This document shows, piece after piece, positions 45,444 to 54,435 of a stretch of 64,000 bases of DNA. Every line of letters begins with the position of its first letter. Within the stretch, counting starts at the first letter, position 1. This DNA comes from Streptomyces dangxiongensis. Its GTDB lineage: Bacteria > Actinomycetota > Actinomycetes > Streptomycetales > Streptomycetaceae. The notes under the pieces are model-generated. The model was not told where the DNA came from and did not search any database. It was given only the letters and a program-made list of their open reading frames with translations. The stretch is from assembly GCF_003675325.1 (NCBI RefSeq), contig NZ_CP033073.1, forward strand, positions 2,976,001 through 3,040,000, in the 5' to 3' direction. Both the position numbers and the translations under genes were made by a program.

Positions 45444-46439
45444 GTGACCATGCCCAGTACTGCACCCACCGCACAGTCGCCCACTGCCGAACGCGTGGGC
45501 GGTAGCTCTCTCGCTGACGTCACCGCGTCCGACAGCACGCTGCGCCGCTTCCTGCACGGGCTGCCCGGCGTGGACGCGGTCGGCCTGGAGGCACGCGCCG
45601 CGTCTCTCGGCACCCGTTCGATCAAGGCCGCCTCGAAGGCGTACGCCATCGACCTCGCCATCTCGATGGTCGACCTGACGACGCTGGAAGGCGCGGACAC
45701 CCCGGGCAAGGTCCGGGCGCTCGGCGCCAAGGCGGTCCACCCCGACCCCACGGACCGGACGGCCCCCACCACGGCCGCGGTCTGCGTCTATCCCGACATG
45801 GTGGCCGTCGCCAAGGAGGCCGTCGCCGGTTCCGGCGTGAAGGTCGCCTCGGTGGCCACCGCCTTCCCGGCGGGCCGCGCCGCGCTCGACGTGAAGCTGG
45901 CCGACGTGCGGGACGCCGTCGCCGCCGGTGCCGACGAGATCGACATGGTCATCGACCGGGGCGCGTTCCTCGCGGGCCGGTATCTGAAGGTGTACGACGA
46001 GATCGTCGCCGTGAAGCAGGTCTGCGGGACGGACGCCCGGCTGAAGGTGATCTTCGAGACCGGCGAGCTGTCCACGTACGACAACATCCGCCGCGCCTCC
46101 TGGCTCGGCATGCTCGCGGGTGCGGACTTCATCAAGACCTCCACGGGCAAGGTCGCGGTCAACGCCACGCCCGCCAACACGCTGCTGATGCTGGAGGCCG
46201 TGCGGGACTTCCGTGCCCAGACCGGCGTCCAGGTCGGTGTGAAGCCGGCCGGCGGCATCCGCACCTCCAAGGACGCCGTCAAGTTCCTCGTCCTCGTCAA
46301 CGAGACGGCCGGCGAGGACTGGCTGGACAACCACTGGTTCCGCTTCGGCGCCTCCTCCCTCCTGAACGACCTGCTGATGCAGCGGCAGAAGCTGGCCACC
46401 GGCCGTTACTCCGGCCCCGACTACGTAACGGTGGACTGA
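45444..46439 (+). CDS. deoC: Deoxyribose-phosphate aldolase
   Basis: Splits 2-deoxyribose 5-phosphate into acetaldehyde and glyceraldehyde 3-phosphate. The 331-residue protein has the Schiff-base lysine region FIKTSTGKVAVNATP and VGVKPAGGIRT; length is that of the longer class found in actinobacteria and eukaryotes. GTG 45444 fits a leaderless start; ATG 45450 is possible. It begins an operon with two aldehyde dehydrogenase genes, the first 5 bases downstream. Acetaldehyde made here is the obvious substrate of that enzyme. Confidence 0.94.
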   Translation: MTMPSTAPTAQSPTAERVGGSSLADVTASDSTLRRFLHGLPGVDAVGLEARAASLGTRSIKAASKAYAIDLAISMVDLTTLEGADTPGKVRALGAKAVHPDPTDRTAPTTAAVCVYPDMVAVAKEAVAGSGVKVASVATAFPAGRAALDVKLADVRDAVAAGADEIDMVIDRGAFLAGRYLKVYDEIVAVKQVCGTDARLKVIFETGELSTYDNIRRASWLGMLAGADFIKTSTGKVAVNATPANTLLMLEAVRDFRAQTGVQVGVKPAGGIRTSKDAVKFLVLVNETAGEDWLDNHWFRFGASSLLNDLLMQRQKLATGRYSGPDYVTVD

Positions 46440-46444
46440 TCACC

Positions 46445-47896
46445 ATGACCATCGAGAAGCGGTCCGCCGCATTCGAGTACGCACCGGCGCCCGAGTCCCG
46501 CTCCGTCGTCGACATCGCCCCCTCCTACGGCCTGTTCATCGACGGCGAGTTCGTGGAGGCGGCCGACGGCAAGGTGTTCAAGAGCATCTCGCCGGCCACC
46601 GAGGAGGTGCTGTCCGAGGTCGCCCGGGCCGGTGCCGAGGACGTCGACCGTGCCGTCCGGGCCGCCCGCGCGGCGTTCGGGAAGTGGTCGGCGCTGCCGG
46701 GCTCCGAGCGCGCCAAGTACCTGTTCCGCATCGCCCGCATCATCCAGGAGCGCAGCCGCGAGCTGGCGGTCCTGGAGACGCTGGACAACGGCAAGCCGAT
46801 CAGGGAGACCCGCGACGCGGACCTCCCGCTGGTCGCCGCGCACTTCTTCTACTACGCGGGCTGGGCCGACAAGCTGGAGCACGCCGGGTTCGGTGCCGCT
46901 CCGCAGCCGCTGGGCGTGGCCGGCCAGGTCATCCCGTGGAACTTCCCGCTGCTGATGCTGGCGTGGAAGATCGCCCCGGCACTCGCGACCGGCAACACGG
47001 TCGTCCTGAAGCCGGCGGAGACCACCCCCCTCTCCGCTCTCTTCTTCGCGGACATCTGCCGCCAGGCGGGCCTGCCCAAGGGCGTCGTGAACATCCTTCC
47101 GGGCTACGGCGACGCGGGCGCCGCGCTCGTCGCGCACCCGGACGTGAACAAGGTCGCCTTCACCGGTTCGACGGCGGTCGGCAAGGAGATCGCGCGGACC
47201 GTCGCCGGCACGCGGAAGAAGCTCACCCTCGAACTGGGCGGCAAGGGCGCCAACATCGTCTTCGACGACGCCCCGCTCGACCAGGCCGTCGAGGGCATCG
47301 TGAACGGCATCTTCTTCAACCAGGGCCAGGTGTGCTGCGCGGGCTCCCGCCTGCTCGTGCAGGAGTCGGTCCAGGACGAGCTGCTGGACTCCCTCAAGCG
47401 CCGCCTGTCCACGCTCCGCCTCGGCGACCCGCTGGACAAGAACACCGACATCGGCGCGATCAACTCCGCCGAGCAGCTCGCGCGGATCACCACCCTGACC
47501 GAGCAGGGCGAGGCGGAGGGCGCCACACGCTGGTCCCCGGCCTGCGAACTGCCGTCGGCCGGTTACTGGTTCGCGCCGACGCTCTTCACCAACGTCACCC
47601 AGGCGCACACCGTCGCGCGTGACGAGATCTTCGGCCCGGTGCTGTCGGTGCTCACCTTCCGCACCCCCGACGAGGCGGTCGCCAAGGCGAACAACACGCA
47701 GTACGGCCTGTCGGCGGGCATCTGGTCCGAGAAGGGCTCCCGGATCCTGGCCGTCGCCGGCAAGCTGCGCGCCGGTGTCGTCTGGTCCAACACGTTCAAC
47801 AAGTTCGACCCTGCCTCGCCGTTCGGCGGCTACAAGGAGTCGGGCTTCGGCCGCGAGGGCGGCCGTCACGGCCTGGAGGCGTACCTCGATGTCTGA
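46445..47896 (+). CDS. Aldehyde dehydrogenase
   Basis: A 483-residue NAD(P)+ aldehyde dehydrogenase. Catalytic Cys in NQGQVCCAGSRLLVQ and the general-base Glu in LELGGKGANIVFDDA are present, with cofactor loop FTGSTAVGKEIA. It is co-transcribed with deoC (gap of 5 bases) and overlaps by 8 bases the next gene, a truncated family member. From context it oxidises acetaldehyde from deoxyribose breakdown; the sequence alone does not set the substrate. Confidence 0.92.
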   Translation: MTIEKRSAAFEYAPAPESRSVVDIAPSYGLFIDGEFVEAADGKVFKSISPATEEVLSEVARAGAEDVDRAVRAARAAFGKWSALPGSERAKYLFRIARIIQERSRELAVLETLDNGKPIRETRDADLPLVAAHFFYYAGWADKLEHAGFGAAPQPLGVAGQVIPWNFPLLMLAWKIAPALATGNTVVLKPAETTPLSALFFADICRQAGLPKGVVNILPGYGDAGAALVAHPDVNKVAFTGSTAVGKEIARTVAGTRKKLTLELGGKGANIVFDDAPLDQAVEGIVNGIFFNQGQVCCAGSRLLVQESVQDELLDSLKRRLSTLRLGDPLDKNTDIGAINSAEQLARITTLTEQGEAEGATRWSPACELPSAGYWFAPTLFTNVTQAHTVARDEIFGPVLSVLTFRTPDEAVAKANNTQYGLSAGIWSEKGSRILAVAGKLRAGVVWSNTFNKFDPASPFGGYKESGFGREGGRHGLEAYLDV

Positions 47897-48779
47897 TCAC
47901 AACCGTCTGAGCGTCTTCAAGACCTACAAGCTGTACGTCGGCGGGAAGTTCCCGCGTTCCGAGAGCGGCCGGGTGTACGAGGTGACGGACTCGAAGGGCA
48001 AGTGGCTGGCCAACGCTCCGCAGTCCTCCCGCAAGGACGCCCGTGACGCGGTCGTGGCCGCGCGCAAGGCGTTCGGCGGCTGGTCCGGCGCGACGGCGTA
48101 CAACCGCGGCCAGGTCCTGTACCGCGTGGCGGAGATGCTGGAGGGCCGCAGGGGGCAGTTCGTCCGCGAGGTCGCCGACGCGGAGGGCCTGTCGAAGTCG
48201 GCGGCCGCCGAGCAGGTGGAGGCCACGATCGACCGCTGGGTCTGGTACGCCGGCTGGACCGACAAGATCGCCCAGGTGCTCGGGGGCGCCAACCCGGTCG
48301 CGGGCCCTTACTTCAACCTCTCCTCCCCCGAGCCGACGGGCGTGGTCGCCGTGGTGGCCCCGCAGGAGTCGTCGTTCCTCGGTCTGGTGTCGGTGCTGGC
48401 GCCGGTGATCGCCACCGGCAACACGGCGGTCGTGGTGGCCTCCGAGAAGGCCCCGCTGCCCGCGCTGTCCCTGGCCGAGGTGCTGGCCACCTCCGACGTC
48501 CCGGGCGGTGTGGTCAACATCCTGTCCGGTCGTACGGCGGAGATCGCCGCGCCGCTGGCCGCGCACCAGGACGTCAACGCGATCGACCTCGCGGGTGCCG
48601 ACGGGGAGCTGGCGAAGGAGCTGGAGATCGCGGCGGCGGACAACCTCAAGCGGGTGCTCCGTCCACAGCCTGTGGACCACTCCCGCACGCCGGGGACCGA
48701 CCGCATGGCCGCCTTCCTGGAGACCAAGACCGTCTGGCACCCGACGGGATCGCTGGGCGCGTCCGGTTCGTCGTACTGA
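47889..48779 (+). CDS. Aldehyde dehydrogenase-like protein lacking the catalytic domain
   Basis: A 296-residue protein, against about 480 for the family. The cofactor-binding domain is well kept (TYKLYVGGKFPRSESGR to NILSGRTAEIAAPLAAHQDVNAIDL). After LKRVLRPQPVD it goes directly to FLETKTVWHPTG, which resembles a family C-terminus, so the catalytic Cys/Glu domain is missing internally. No frameshift is needed and codon use is normal, so this seems a real shortened protein. ATG 47889 overlaps the previous gene by 8 bases. It may be a non-catalytic partner subunit of the full-length enzyme. Confidence 0.85.
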   Translation: MSDHNRLSVFKTYKLYVGGKFPRSESGRVYEVTDSKGKWLANAPQSSRKDARDAVVAARKAFGGWSGATAYNRGQVLYRVAEMLEGRRGQFVREVADAEGLSKSAAAEQVEATIDRWVWYAGWTDKIAQVLGGANPVAGPYFNLSSPEPTGVVAVVAPQESSFLGLVSVLAPVIATGNTAVVVASEKAPLPALSLAEVLATSDVPGGVVNILSGRTAEIAAPLAAHQDVNAIDLAGADGELAKELEIAAADNLKRVLRPQPVDHSRTPGTDRMAAFLETKTVWHPTGSLGASGSSY

Positions 48780-48809
48780 CGTACGTGGAGTGACGGGGCG
48801 CTGGGACGC

Positions 48810-48845
48810 GACGGGACGCGGCCGGGAAACCGCGGGCGTCCCGTC
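48810..48845. terminator. Hairpin after the deoC operon
   Basis: GACGGGACGC (48810-48819) pairs with GCGTCCCGTC (48836-48845). It lies 30 bases after the shortened aldehyde dehydrogenase gene and before a convergent gene. Confidence 0.5.
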
Positions 48846-48908
48846 CGGCCGGCCGCAGGCCGGCCCCGGCGGGCCGTACGGTTCCCCGCGCCGCTTCCGA
48901 GGGCGCCC

Positions 48909-49310
48909 TCAGCGGCCCAGCGCGCTCAGCGCCCCGCCCACCACCGGCACGCTGCCGATCGACGGGGCCTGGGCCAGAGGGCCCGTCAGGGCCTTTGACG
49001 AGACGGGCCGGAAGTCCGCGACCTGGGTTTCCACGCCGTTGTCCAGCGGGTCGACGCCGGTGCCCGCGAGCGGGTTGGGCTTGACGCCGGCGACCGGACC
49101 GGTGACCGGGCCGAGGATGCCGGTCGCGGCGCGCGTGCCCGCCTGCGGGTCGACGTTGCCGAGATCCACGGGGCGGTGGGTGGGACCCGCGGCCGGGATC
49201 GAGTCGGCGGACGCCGTCGCCGCCCCCGCGCCCAGGGCCGCTCCGGCGGTCGCCAGGGCGATCAGGGCGCGCTGCGCGACGGAATGCGGGTGGGAGGTGT
49301 GTCGGGCCAT
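48909..49310 (-). CDS. Small secreted Ala/Pro/Gly-rich protein, paralogue of the one at 55394
   Basis: A 133-residue exported protein: signal peptide (VAQRALIALATAGAALGAG) cut near ATASA-DS, followed by a low-complexity, Gly/Pro/Ala/Val-rich mature part without cysteines and ending SIGSVPVVGGALSALGR. There is no recognisable domain. It resembles in plan the protein at 55394-55777. ATG 49310 has GGTGGCACC before the start without a strong ribosome binding site. Probably cell-surface; function unknown. Confidence 0.7.
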   Translation of the reverse strand: MARHTSHPHSVAQRALIALATAGAALGAGAATASADSIPAAGPTHRPVDLGNVDPQAGTRAATGILGPVTGPVAGVKPNPLAGTGVDPLDNGVETQVADFRPVSSKALTGPLAQAPSIGSVPVVGGALSALGR

Positions 49311-49437
49311 CTCTGGTGCCACCTTCTGGTGCGCAGGGTAAGGCTGTCGACACGTAGGGTAGTTGAGGTGCGTCTCACGCTCAAAAGCCGACCCGCGGGG
49401 TCGGCACGGCGCTCCCCATGCGTCAAACTGGTCTTCC

Positions 49438-50073
49438 GTGAGCATTCATCCTCCGGCCCCCGCCCGTGTCGTGCTGCTCTGCGGCCCCTCGGGCTCGGGC
49501 AAGTCACTCGTCGCCGCCCGCTCCGGGCTCCCCGTCCTGCGCCTGGACGACTTCTACAAGGAGGGTGACGACCCGACTCTGCCACTGGTGGCGGGGAGTT
49601 CCGACATCGACTGGGACCACCCGGGCTCCTGGGACGCGGACGTCGCCGTCGAGGCCATCGCCCGGCTGTGCGCCACGAGGTCGACGCCGGTGCCGGTGTA
49701 CGACCTCTCGCTGAGCGCCCGTACCGGCGAGGAGACCCTGAGCATCGGCGGCACCCCGCTGTTCATCGCGGAGGGCGTGTTCGCCGCGGAGATCGTGGAG
49801 CACTGCCGGGAACGGGGCGTGCTCGCGGACGCCCTGTGCCTGACCCGGGGCCCGTTCACCACCTTCCGCCGCCGCTTCCTGCGCGACCTCAGGGAGGGCC
49901 GCAAGTCGGTGCCGTTCCTGCTGCGCCGCGGCTGGCGGCTGATGCGCGCGGAACGTTCGATCGTCACCCGCCAGGTGTCCCTGGGCGCGCACCCCTGTGA
50001 CCGGGACGAGGCGCTCGGCCGGCTCGCGGCAGCGGCGACGGGCGGGCAGGCGCGGCAGCGGACGGCGGCGTGA
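49438..50073 (+). CDS. Uridine kinase-like P-loop ATPase
   Basis: A 211-residue protein with Walker A GPSGSGKSLVAAR, LRLDDFYKEGDDP (the uridine kinase/phosphoribulokinase family motif), and DWDHPGSWDAD. The rest (FIAEGVFAAEIVEHCRERG) fits the same family, which phosphorylates uridine/cytidine; the salvage role would suit its neighbours. However, the nucleoside site is not certain, and panK-like activities are possible. GTG 49438 is the start. A terminator follows at 50100-50141. Confidence 0.82.
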   Translation: MSIHPPAPARVVLLCGPSGSGKSLVAARSGLPVLRLDDFYKEGDDPTLPLVAGSSDIDWDHPGSWDADVAVEAIARLCATRSTPVPVYDLSLSARTGEETLSIGGTPLFIAEGVFAAEIVEHCRERGVLADALCLTRGPFTTFRRRFLRDLREGRKSVPFLLRRGWRLMRAERSIVTRQVSLGAHPCDRDEALGRLAAAATGGQARQRTAA

Positions 50074-50099
50074 CGCCCGCCCGCTCCTGACGCACGGAA

Positions 50100-50141
50100 G
50101 AGCGGGACCGGTCGGACCCCCCTGGCCCACCGGTCCCGCTC
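50100..50141. terminator. Terminator between uridine kinase-like gene and sigQ
   Basis: GAGCGGGACCGGT (50100-50112) pairs with ACCGGTCCCGCTC (50129-50141), followed by CTGTTTCTC. It lies between two genes that end toward each other. Confidence 0.75.
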
Positions 50142-50224
50142 CTGTTTCTCCCCCGTGTCACCCCCCGTGGGCCCACCCCCCAGTGGTCCCCGGTGCTCCC
50201 CCGTCGTCCTCGTCGCCCCTGTGC

Positions 50225-51019
50225 TCAGGCGACCAGTTCGCCGAAGGCGCTCTCCTCGTCACGGCCGAAGCTGAGGACCTCGTCCTCGCGCAGCCGGCGC
50301 AGCGACCGCCAGATGCTGGACTTGACCGTGCCGACACTGATGCCGAGTATCTCCGCGATCTCCGGGTCGGTGCGGCCCTCGTAGTAGCGCAGGACCAGCA
50401 TGGTGCGCTGGAGTTCGGGCAGCCGGGCCAGCGCCTGCCAGAGGACCGCGCGCAGCTCGGTGCCGCGCATCGCGTCCGTCTCGCCGGGCGTCTCCGGCAG
50501 TTCCTCGGTCGGGTACTCGTTGAGCTTGCGGCGCCGCCAGGCGCTGATGTGCAGGTTGGTCATGGTGCGGCGGAGGTATCCGCCGACGGCCGCCTTGTCG
50601 CTGATCCGTTCCCACGCCCGGTACGTCGAGAACAGCGCGCTCTGGAGCAGGTCCTCGGCCTCGAAGCGGTCCCCGGTCAGGTGGTAGGCGGTGGCGTACA
50701 GGGAGGCGCGGCGCTCCTGGACGTAGGCGGTGAACGCCGCTTCGGCGTCCACGTCCTGCGTCGCCGGGCGACGCTCCCCCGGATCCTCCCCGTACGCGGC
50801 TCCCCCGTGCGCCTCCCCCGTGTGCGCGTCAACCACCGTCATGAACCCGGTGTGCTGACGCCCGGTGCCGCCGCGGGCGCATCCCCGCCCTCCCCCGAGC
50901 TCACGGTTCCGCTCGAGCAGGGAGGTGCCCGTGCCGGCACCGGCCTTCTCCGGTCCCCGGTGCACGTCGTGCAGACGCGTGACCACTGCGCTGGTGCTCA
51001 TGCCGTGCAGCGTGTTCAT
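50225..51019 (-). CDS. sigQ: RNA polymerase ECF sigma factor SigQ (SigE-type)
   Basis: A 264-residue sigma factor. Region 2 (AEDLLQSALFSTYRAWERI; GYLRRTMTNLHISAWRRRK) and region 4 (LPELQRTMLVLRYYEGRTDPEIAEILGISVGTVKSS) are intact, after a 90-residue basic, Gly-rich N-terminal extension that is absent from most ECF proteins. ATG 51019 follows GGGAG. It is divergent from afsQ1 exactly as sigQ is in S. coelicolor, where AfsQ1 activates it. The symbol rests on that arrangement and on the adjacent afsQ genes. Confidence 0.9.
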   Translation of the reverse strand: MNTLHGMSTSAVVTRLHDVHRGPEKAGAGTGTSLLERNRELGGGRGCARGGTGRQHTGFMTVVDAHTGEAHGGAAYGEDPGERRPATQDVDAEAAFTAYVQERRASLYATAYHLTGDRFEAEDLLQSALFSTYRAWERISDKAAVGGYLRRTMTNLHISAWRRRKLNEYPTEELPETPGETDAMRGTELRAVLWQALARLPELQRTMLVLRYYEGRTDPEIAEILGISVGTVKSSIWRSLRRLREDEVLSFGRDEESAFGELVA

Positions 51020-51136
51020 CTCGCGCTCCCCGTGGTGGACTTCCGGTGACTCGGTCGTACCGGGCTGGTTGCGGCCGACGGCCTTGCCCGTGACCAAAAG
51101 ACTGCCGGGGGACCTTCATGGCCGTGTCCGCCGACT

Positions 51137-51152
51137 GTCACAGACCTGTCAC
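51137..51152. promoter_or_regulatory. AfsQ1 binding site between sigQ and afsQ1
   Basis: GTCAC-AGACCT-GTCAC matches the published AfsQ1 consensus GTnAC-n6-GTnAC exactly. It lies 118 bases upstream of sigQ and 108 bases upstream of afsQ1, suiting a regulator acting on both divergent promoters. Confidence 0.8.
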
Positions 51153-51259
51153 AGGGGCCGTGTCCACAGCGGTTACAGCGTGCGCACGGGTGGTGGCGAC
51201 AGCGAGGAAGGGGCGCCGACGGGTCGTACGACACCCCGTCCATGGGCCAGAATGAGCCC

Positions 51260-51937
51260 GTGCCTTCCCTGTTGCTGATCGAGGACGACGACGCCATCCG
51301 TACGGCCCTGGAGCTGTCCCTGACGCGCCAGGGACACCGGGTGGCCACCGCTGCCAGCGGCGAGGACGGTCTGAAGCTGCTGCGTGAGCAGCGCCCGGAC
51401 CTGATCGTGCTGGACGTGATGCTGCCCGGCATCGACGGGTTCGAGGTGTGCCGGCGCATCCGGCGCACCGACCAACTGCCGATCATCCTGCTCACGGCGC
51501 GCAACGACGACATCGACGTGGTGGTCGGGCTGGAGTCCGGCGCCGACGACTACGTCGTCAAGCCGGTGCAGGGGCGGGTGCTGGATGCCCGGATCCGGGC
51601 CGTGCTGCGGCGCGGGGAACGCGAGTCCAGCGACTCGGCGACGTTCGGCAGTCTCGTCATCGACCGGTCGGCGATGACCGTCACGAAGAACGGCGAGGAC
51701 CTCCAGCTCACCCCGACCGAGCTGCGGCTGCTGCTGGAGCTGAGCCGGCGGCCCGGTCAGGCGCTGTCCCGGCAGCAGCTCCTGCGGCTGGTGTGGGAGC
51801 ACGACTACCTGGGCGACTCGCGCCTGGTGGACGCGTGCGTGCAGCGGCTGCGGGCCAAGGTCGAGGACGTGCCGTCGTCCCCGACGCTGATCCGCACCGT
51901 CCGCGGTGTCGGCTACCGCCTGGACGCGCCTCAGTGA
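51260..51937 (+). CDS. afsQ1: Response regulator AfsQ1
   Basis: The OmpR-type regulator of the AfsQ1/Q2 system, which in S. coelicolor affects antibiotic production and nitrogen/carbon balance. It has 225 residues with start GTG 51260 (as in S. coelicolor). Phosphoacceptor Asp52 in LIVLDVMLPGIDG, receiver motifs LTAR and the Lys in YVVKPV, and a winged-helix domain (LQLTPTELRLLLELSRRPG; RTVRGVGYRL). It overlaps afsQ2 (GTGA), so is co-translated. An ATG at 51242 would add six residues. Confidence 0.95.
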   Translation: MPSLLLIEDDDAIRTALELSLTRQGHRVATAASGEDGLKLLREQRPDLIVLDVMLPGIDGFEVCRRIRRTDQLPIILLTARNDDIDVVVGLESGADDYVVKPVQGRVLDARIRAVLRRGERESSDSATFGSLVIDRSAMTVTKNGEDLQLTPTELRLLLELSRRPGQALSRQQLLRLVWEHDYLGDSRLVDACVQRLRAKVEDVPSSPTLIRTVRGVGYRLDAPQ

Positions 51938-53517
51938 CCGACACGCACGGGGGGCTGCGCGGCTGGGCCGCGGGGCGCAGGGGAAGTCTGTCCCGGCTGA
52001 GGTTCACCAGCCTGCGGCTGCGGCTGGTGCTGGTCTTCGGCCTGGTCGCGCTCACGGCCGCGGTGTCGGCGTCGGGCATCGCCTACTGGCTCAACCGGGA
52101 GGCCGTCCTCACCCGCGCCCAGGACGCGGTGCTGCGCGACTTCCGGCAGGAGATGCAGAACCGGGCCGGCGCGCTGCCCGAACACCCGACGCAGGACCAG
52201 CTCCAGCGGGCGGCCGGCCAGATGGGGGCCAGCAGCCAGCGCTTCAGCGTGCTCCTGGTCGCCGGGGACGCCGGTGGCAAGAAGGTGTACGGCACCTCGG
52301 GCGGCATCAACGGCTTCGCGCTGGAGGACGTACCCGCGTCGCTGCGCGCGGCCGTGAGCAGGCGCCAGCCGGTGACCGACACCAACAAGGAGCCCTACCA
52401 CCTGTACTGGCAGCGGGTCGTGGACCACGGCACGCCGTATCTGGTGGCCGGTACGCGCGTCATCGGCGGCGGCACCACCGGCTACATGGCGAAGTCCCTG
52501 GAACCCGAGGCCAAGGACCTCAACTCGCTGGCCTGGTCGCTGGGCATCGCCACCGGACTCGCGCTGATCGGCGCCGCGCTGCTCGCGCAGGCCGCCGCGA
52601 CGACCGTGCTCAAGCCGGTGCACCGGCTCGGCGTGGCCGCGGGGCGGCTCGGGGAGGGCAGGCTGGACACACGGCTCCAGGTGTCCGGCACCGACGAACT
52701 CGCCGACCTGGCCCGGACGTTCAACAAGGCCGCCGAGGCGCTGGAGAAACGCGTCGCGGAGATGGCCGCACGGGACGACGCCTCCCGGCGGTTCGTCGCC
52801 GACATGAGCCACGAACTGCGGACCCCGCTCACCGCCATCACCGCCGTCACGGAGGTCCTGGAGGAGGAGCTGGAGTCGGAGGCCGGGGGCATCGACCCGA
52901 TGGTCGAGCCCGCCGTCCGGCTGGTGGTCAGCGAGACCCGGCGGCTGAACGACCTGGTCGAGAACCTGATGGAGGTCACCCGCTTCGACGCGGGCACCGC
53001 CCGGCTGGTCCTGGACGACGTCGACCTCGCCGACCAGATCACCGCCTGCATCGACGCCCGCGCCTGGCTCGACGCGGTCGAACTGGACGCCGAGCGCGGC
53101 CTGCACGCCCGCATCGACCCGCGCCGCCTGGACGTCATCCTCGCCAACCTGATCGGCAACGCCCTCAAACACGGCGGCTCGCCGGTGCGGGTGTCGGTGC
53201 GGAAGGCGGACGACGCGGTCGAGATCCAGGTCCGCGACCACGGGCCCGGTATCCCGGAGGACGTCCTGCCGCACGTCTTCGACCGCTTCTACAAGGCGAG
53301 CGCCTCCCGGCCGCGCTCCGAGGGCAGCGGACTGGGCCTGTCCATCGCCCTGGAGAACGCCCACATCCACGGCGGCGGGATCACCGCGGCCAACTCCCCC
53401 GAGGGCGGCGCCGTGTTCACGCTGCACCTGCCGCAGGACCGGCTGACCGAGGAGGACGGCGAGGGCGCCGAGGGCACCGGGACCGGCACGGACCACACGG
53501 GAACGGAGGGGTCATGA
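51934..53517 (+). CDS. afsQ2: Sensor histidine kinase AfsQ2
   Basis: A 527-residue membrane kinase: helix 1 (about 29-52), an outer sensing region to about 198, helix 2 (about 199-222), HAMP, then DHp with the phospho-His293 in FVADMSHELRTPLT and a kinase ATP domain (ANLIGNALKHGG; DHGPGIP; GSGLGLSIALE). GTG 51934 overlaps afsQ1's TGA by four bases; the stop overlaps the next lipoprotein gene (ATGA). AfsQ1 is its response-regulator partner by neighbouring position. The signal it senses is unknown, although glutamate-rich growth is known to reveal the phenotype. Confidence 0.94.
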   Translation: MTDTHGGLRGWAAGRRGSLSRLRFTSLRLRLVLVFGLVALTAAVSASGIAYWLNREAVLTRAQDAVLRDFRQEMQNRAGALPEHPTQDQLQRAAGQMGASSQRFSVLLVAGDAGGKKVYGTSGGINGFALEDVPASLRAAVSRRQPVTDTNKEPYHLYWQRVVDHGTPYLVAGTRVIGGGTTGYMAKSLEPEAKDLNSLAWSLGIATGLALIGAALLAQAAATTVLKPVHRLGVAAGRLGEGRLDTRLQVSGTDELADLARTFNKAAEALEKRVAEMAARDDASRRFVADMSHELRTPLTAITAVTEVLEEELESEAGGIDPMVEPAVRLVVSETRRLNDLVENLMEVTRFDAGTARLVLDDVDLADQITACIDARAWLDAVELDAERGLHARIDPRRLDVILANLIGNALKHGGSPVRVSVRKADDAVEIQVRDHGPGIPEDVLPHVFDRFYKASASRPRSEGSGLGLSIALENAHIHGGGITAANSPEGGAVFTLHLPQDRLTEEDGEGAEGTGTGTDHTGTEGS

Positions 53518-54116
53518 CCGTACGACGCCTGCTGGCGCTGCCCCTCCTGGGCGCGCTGCTCACCGGCTGCGGCATCCGGGCCACGGAGGTGCCGACCGAC
53601 TTCGGGGCGGCACCGTCCGGGGTGCAGTGCTCGCTGGCCGGGCCCGACCTGTCCACGCAGTCCTCGCACGGGGTGCCGGTGCAGGTCTTCCTGCTGTGCG
53701 GGGCGTCCCTGGTGGCCGTCGACCGGACCGTACGGGTGCCCGACGGCACCCCGGACGCCCGGCGCCGGGTGATGGTCGCACAGGGGCTGCTGGACCAACT
53801 GGCCGCGTCACCGTCGGCCGCGGAACGCTCCGCCGGCTACACGACACGGGTACCGGGCGGCCTCGGCGTGAGCGGGCCCGGCCCGAAGGACCCCGACGAC
53901 GCGCTCCGCCTGAGCACGGCACCGTCGCGGCTCACCTCCTACGCGGTGGCCCAACTGGTGTGCACCCTGTCCGACTCGGCGGCGACGGAGGGCGACGGCT
54001 CGGTCATCCTGGGCGGCCCGGACGGGGGCCGGCTGCGCCGCTACGAGTGCACGGACGACGTCCGCCACCACCCCGGCGCGTCCCAGCCCCCGTCCACCCC
54101 GATCACGGACCACTGA
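53514..54116 (+). CDS. Lipoprotein of the afsQ operon
   Basis: A 200-residue lipoprotein with signal peptide and lipobox LTGC (Cys at residue 19). The mature part contains GerMN-like features (VPVQVFLLCGASLVAVDRTV; VMVAQGLLDQLAASPSAAER) seen in spore-germination-type sensor lipoproteins. Translationally coupled to afsQ2 (ATGA overlap), so it may modulate the kinase in the envelope. It ends with Pro/Asp rich tail. Corresponds to SCO4905 by synteny. Function unknown. Confidence 0.82.
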   Translation: MTVRRLLALPLLGALLTGCGIRATEVPTDFGAAPSGVQCSLAGPDLSTQSSHGVPVQVFLLCGASLVAVDRTVRVPDGTPDARRRVMVAQGLLDQLAASPSAAERSAGYTTRVPGGLGVSGPGPKDPDDALRLSTAPSRLTSYAVAQLVCTLSDSAATEGDGSVILGGPDGGRLRRYECTDDVRHHPGASQPPSTPITDH

Positions 54117-54435
54117 CGCCCCGGCCGGCACCCGGCGGGGGCCGGCCGTCCGTAGCGGCCGGGCACGGGCACGGGCACCGGTCCGTGACGGGCCGAGCGG
54201 CGGCCCCGGGGTCCGTGGACGGCCGGGCACGGGCACCGGTCCGTGGCGGGTCGGCCGGGGGCCGGCGGGGGTCCGTGGTGGCTCGGCATCCGCCGGGGGC
54301 CGGTGGTGCGCGACCGGAGCCACGACGCCGACCCGGACGGGTCACAGCCCGCGGCCGGGGGCGGGATCCGGCCTGTCCGCGTCGGGATGTTTCCGTCGCG
54401 GAACCAACCGGCCCCGGCCCGGCGTCTAGGGGGTC
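54117..54435. repeat. 319-base gap with GC-rich repeats
   Basis: No gene visible. The segment GGCCGGGCACGGGCAC.. ending CCGGTCCGTG occurs twice (about 54157-54190 and 54220-54244), and GGGGTCCGTGG motifs recur. There is no credible open frame with streptomycete codon use. Confidence 0.5.

Noticed and set aside
52449..52460. GTACGCGCGTCA in afsQ2, close to the nucleoside palindrome
   Set aside because: It breaks the dyad symmetry and lies inside a coding region, so I treat it as chance.
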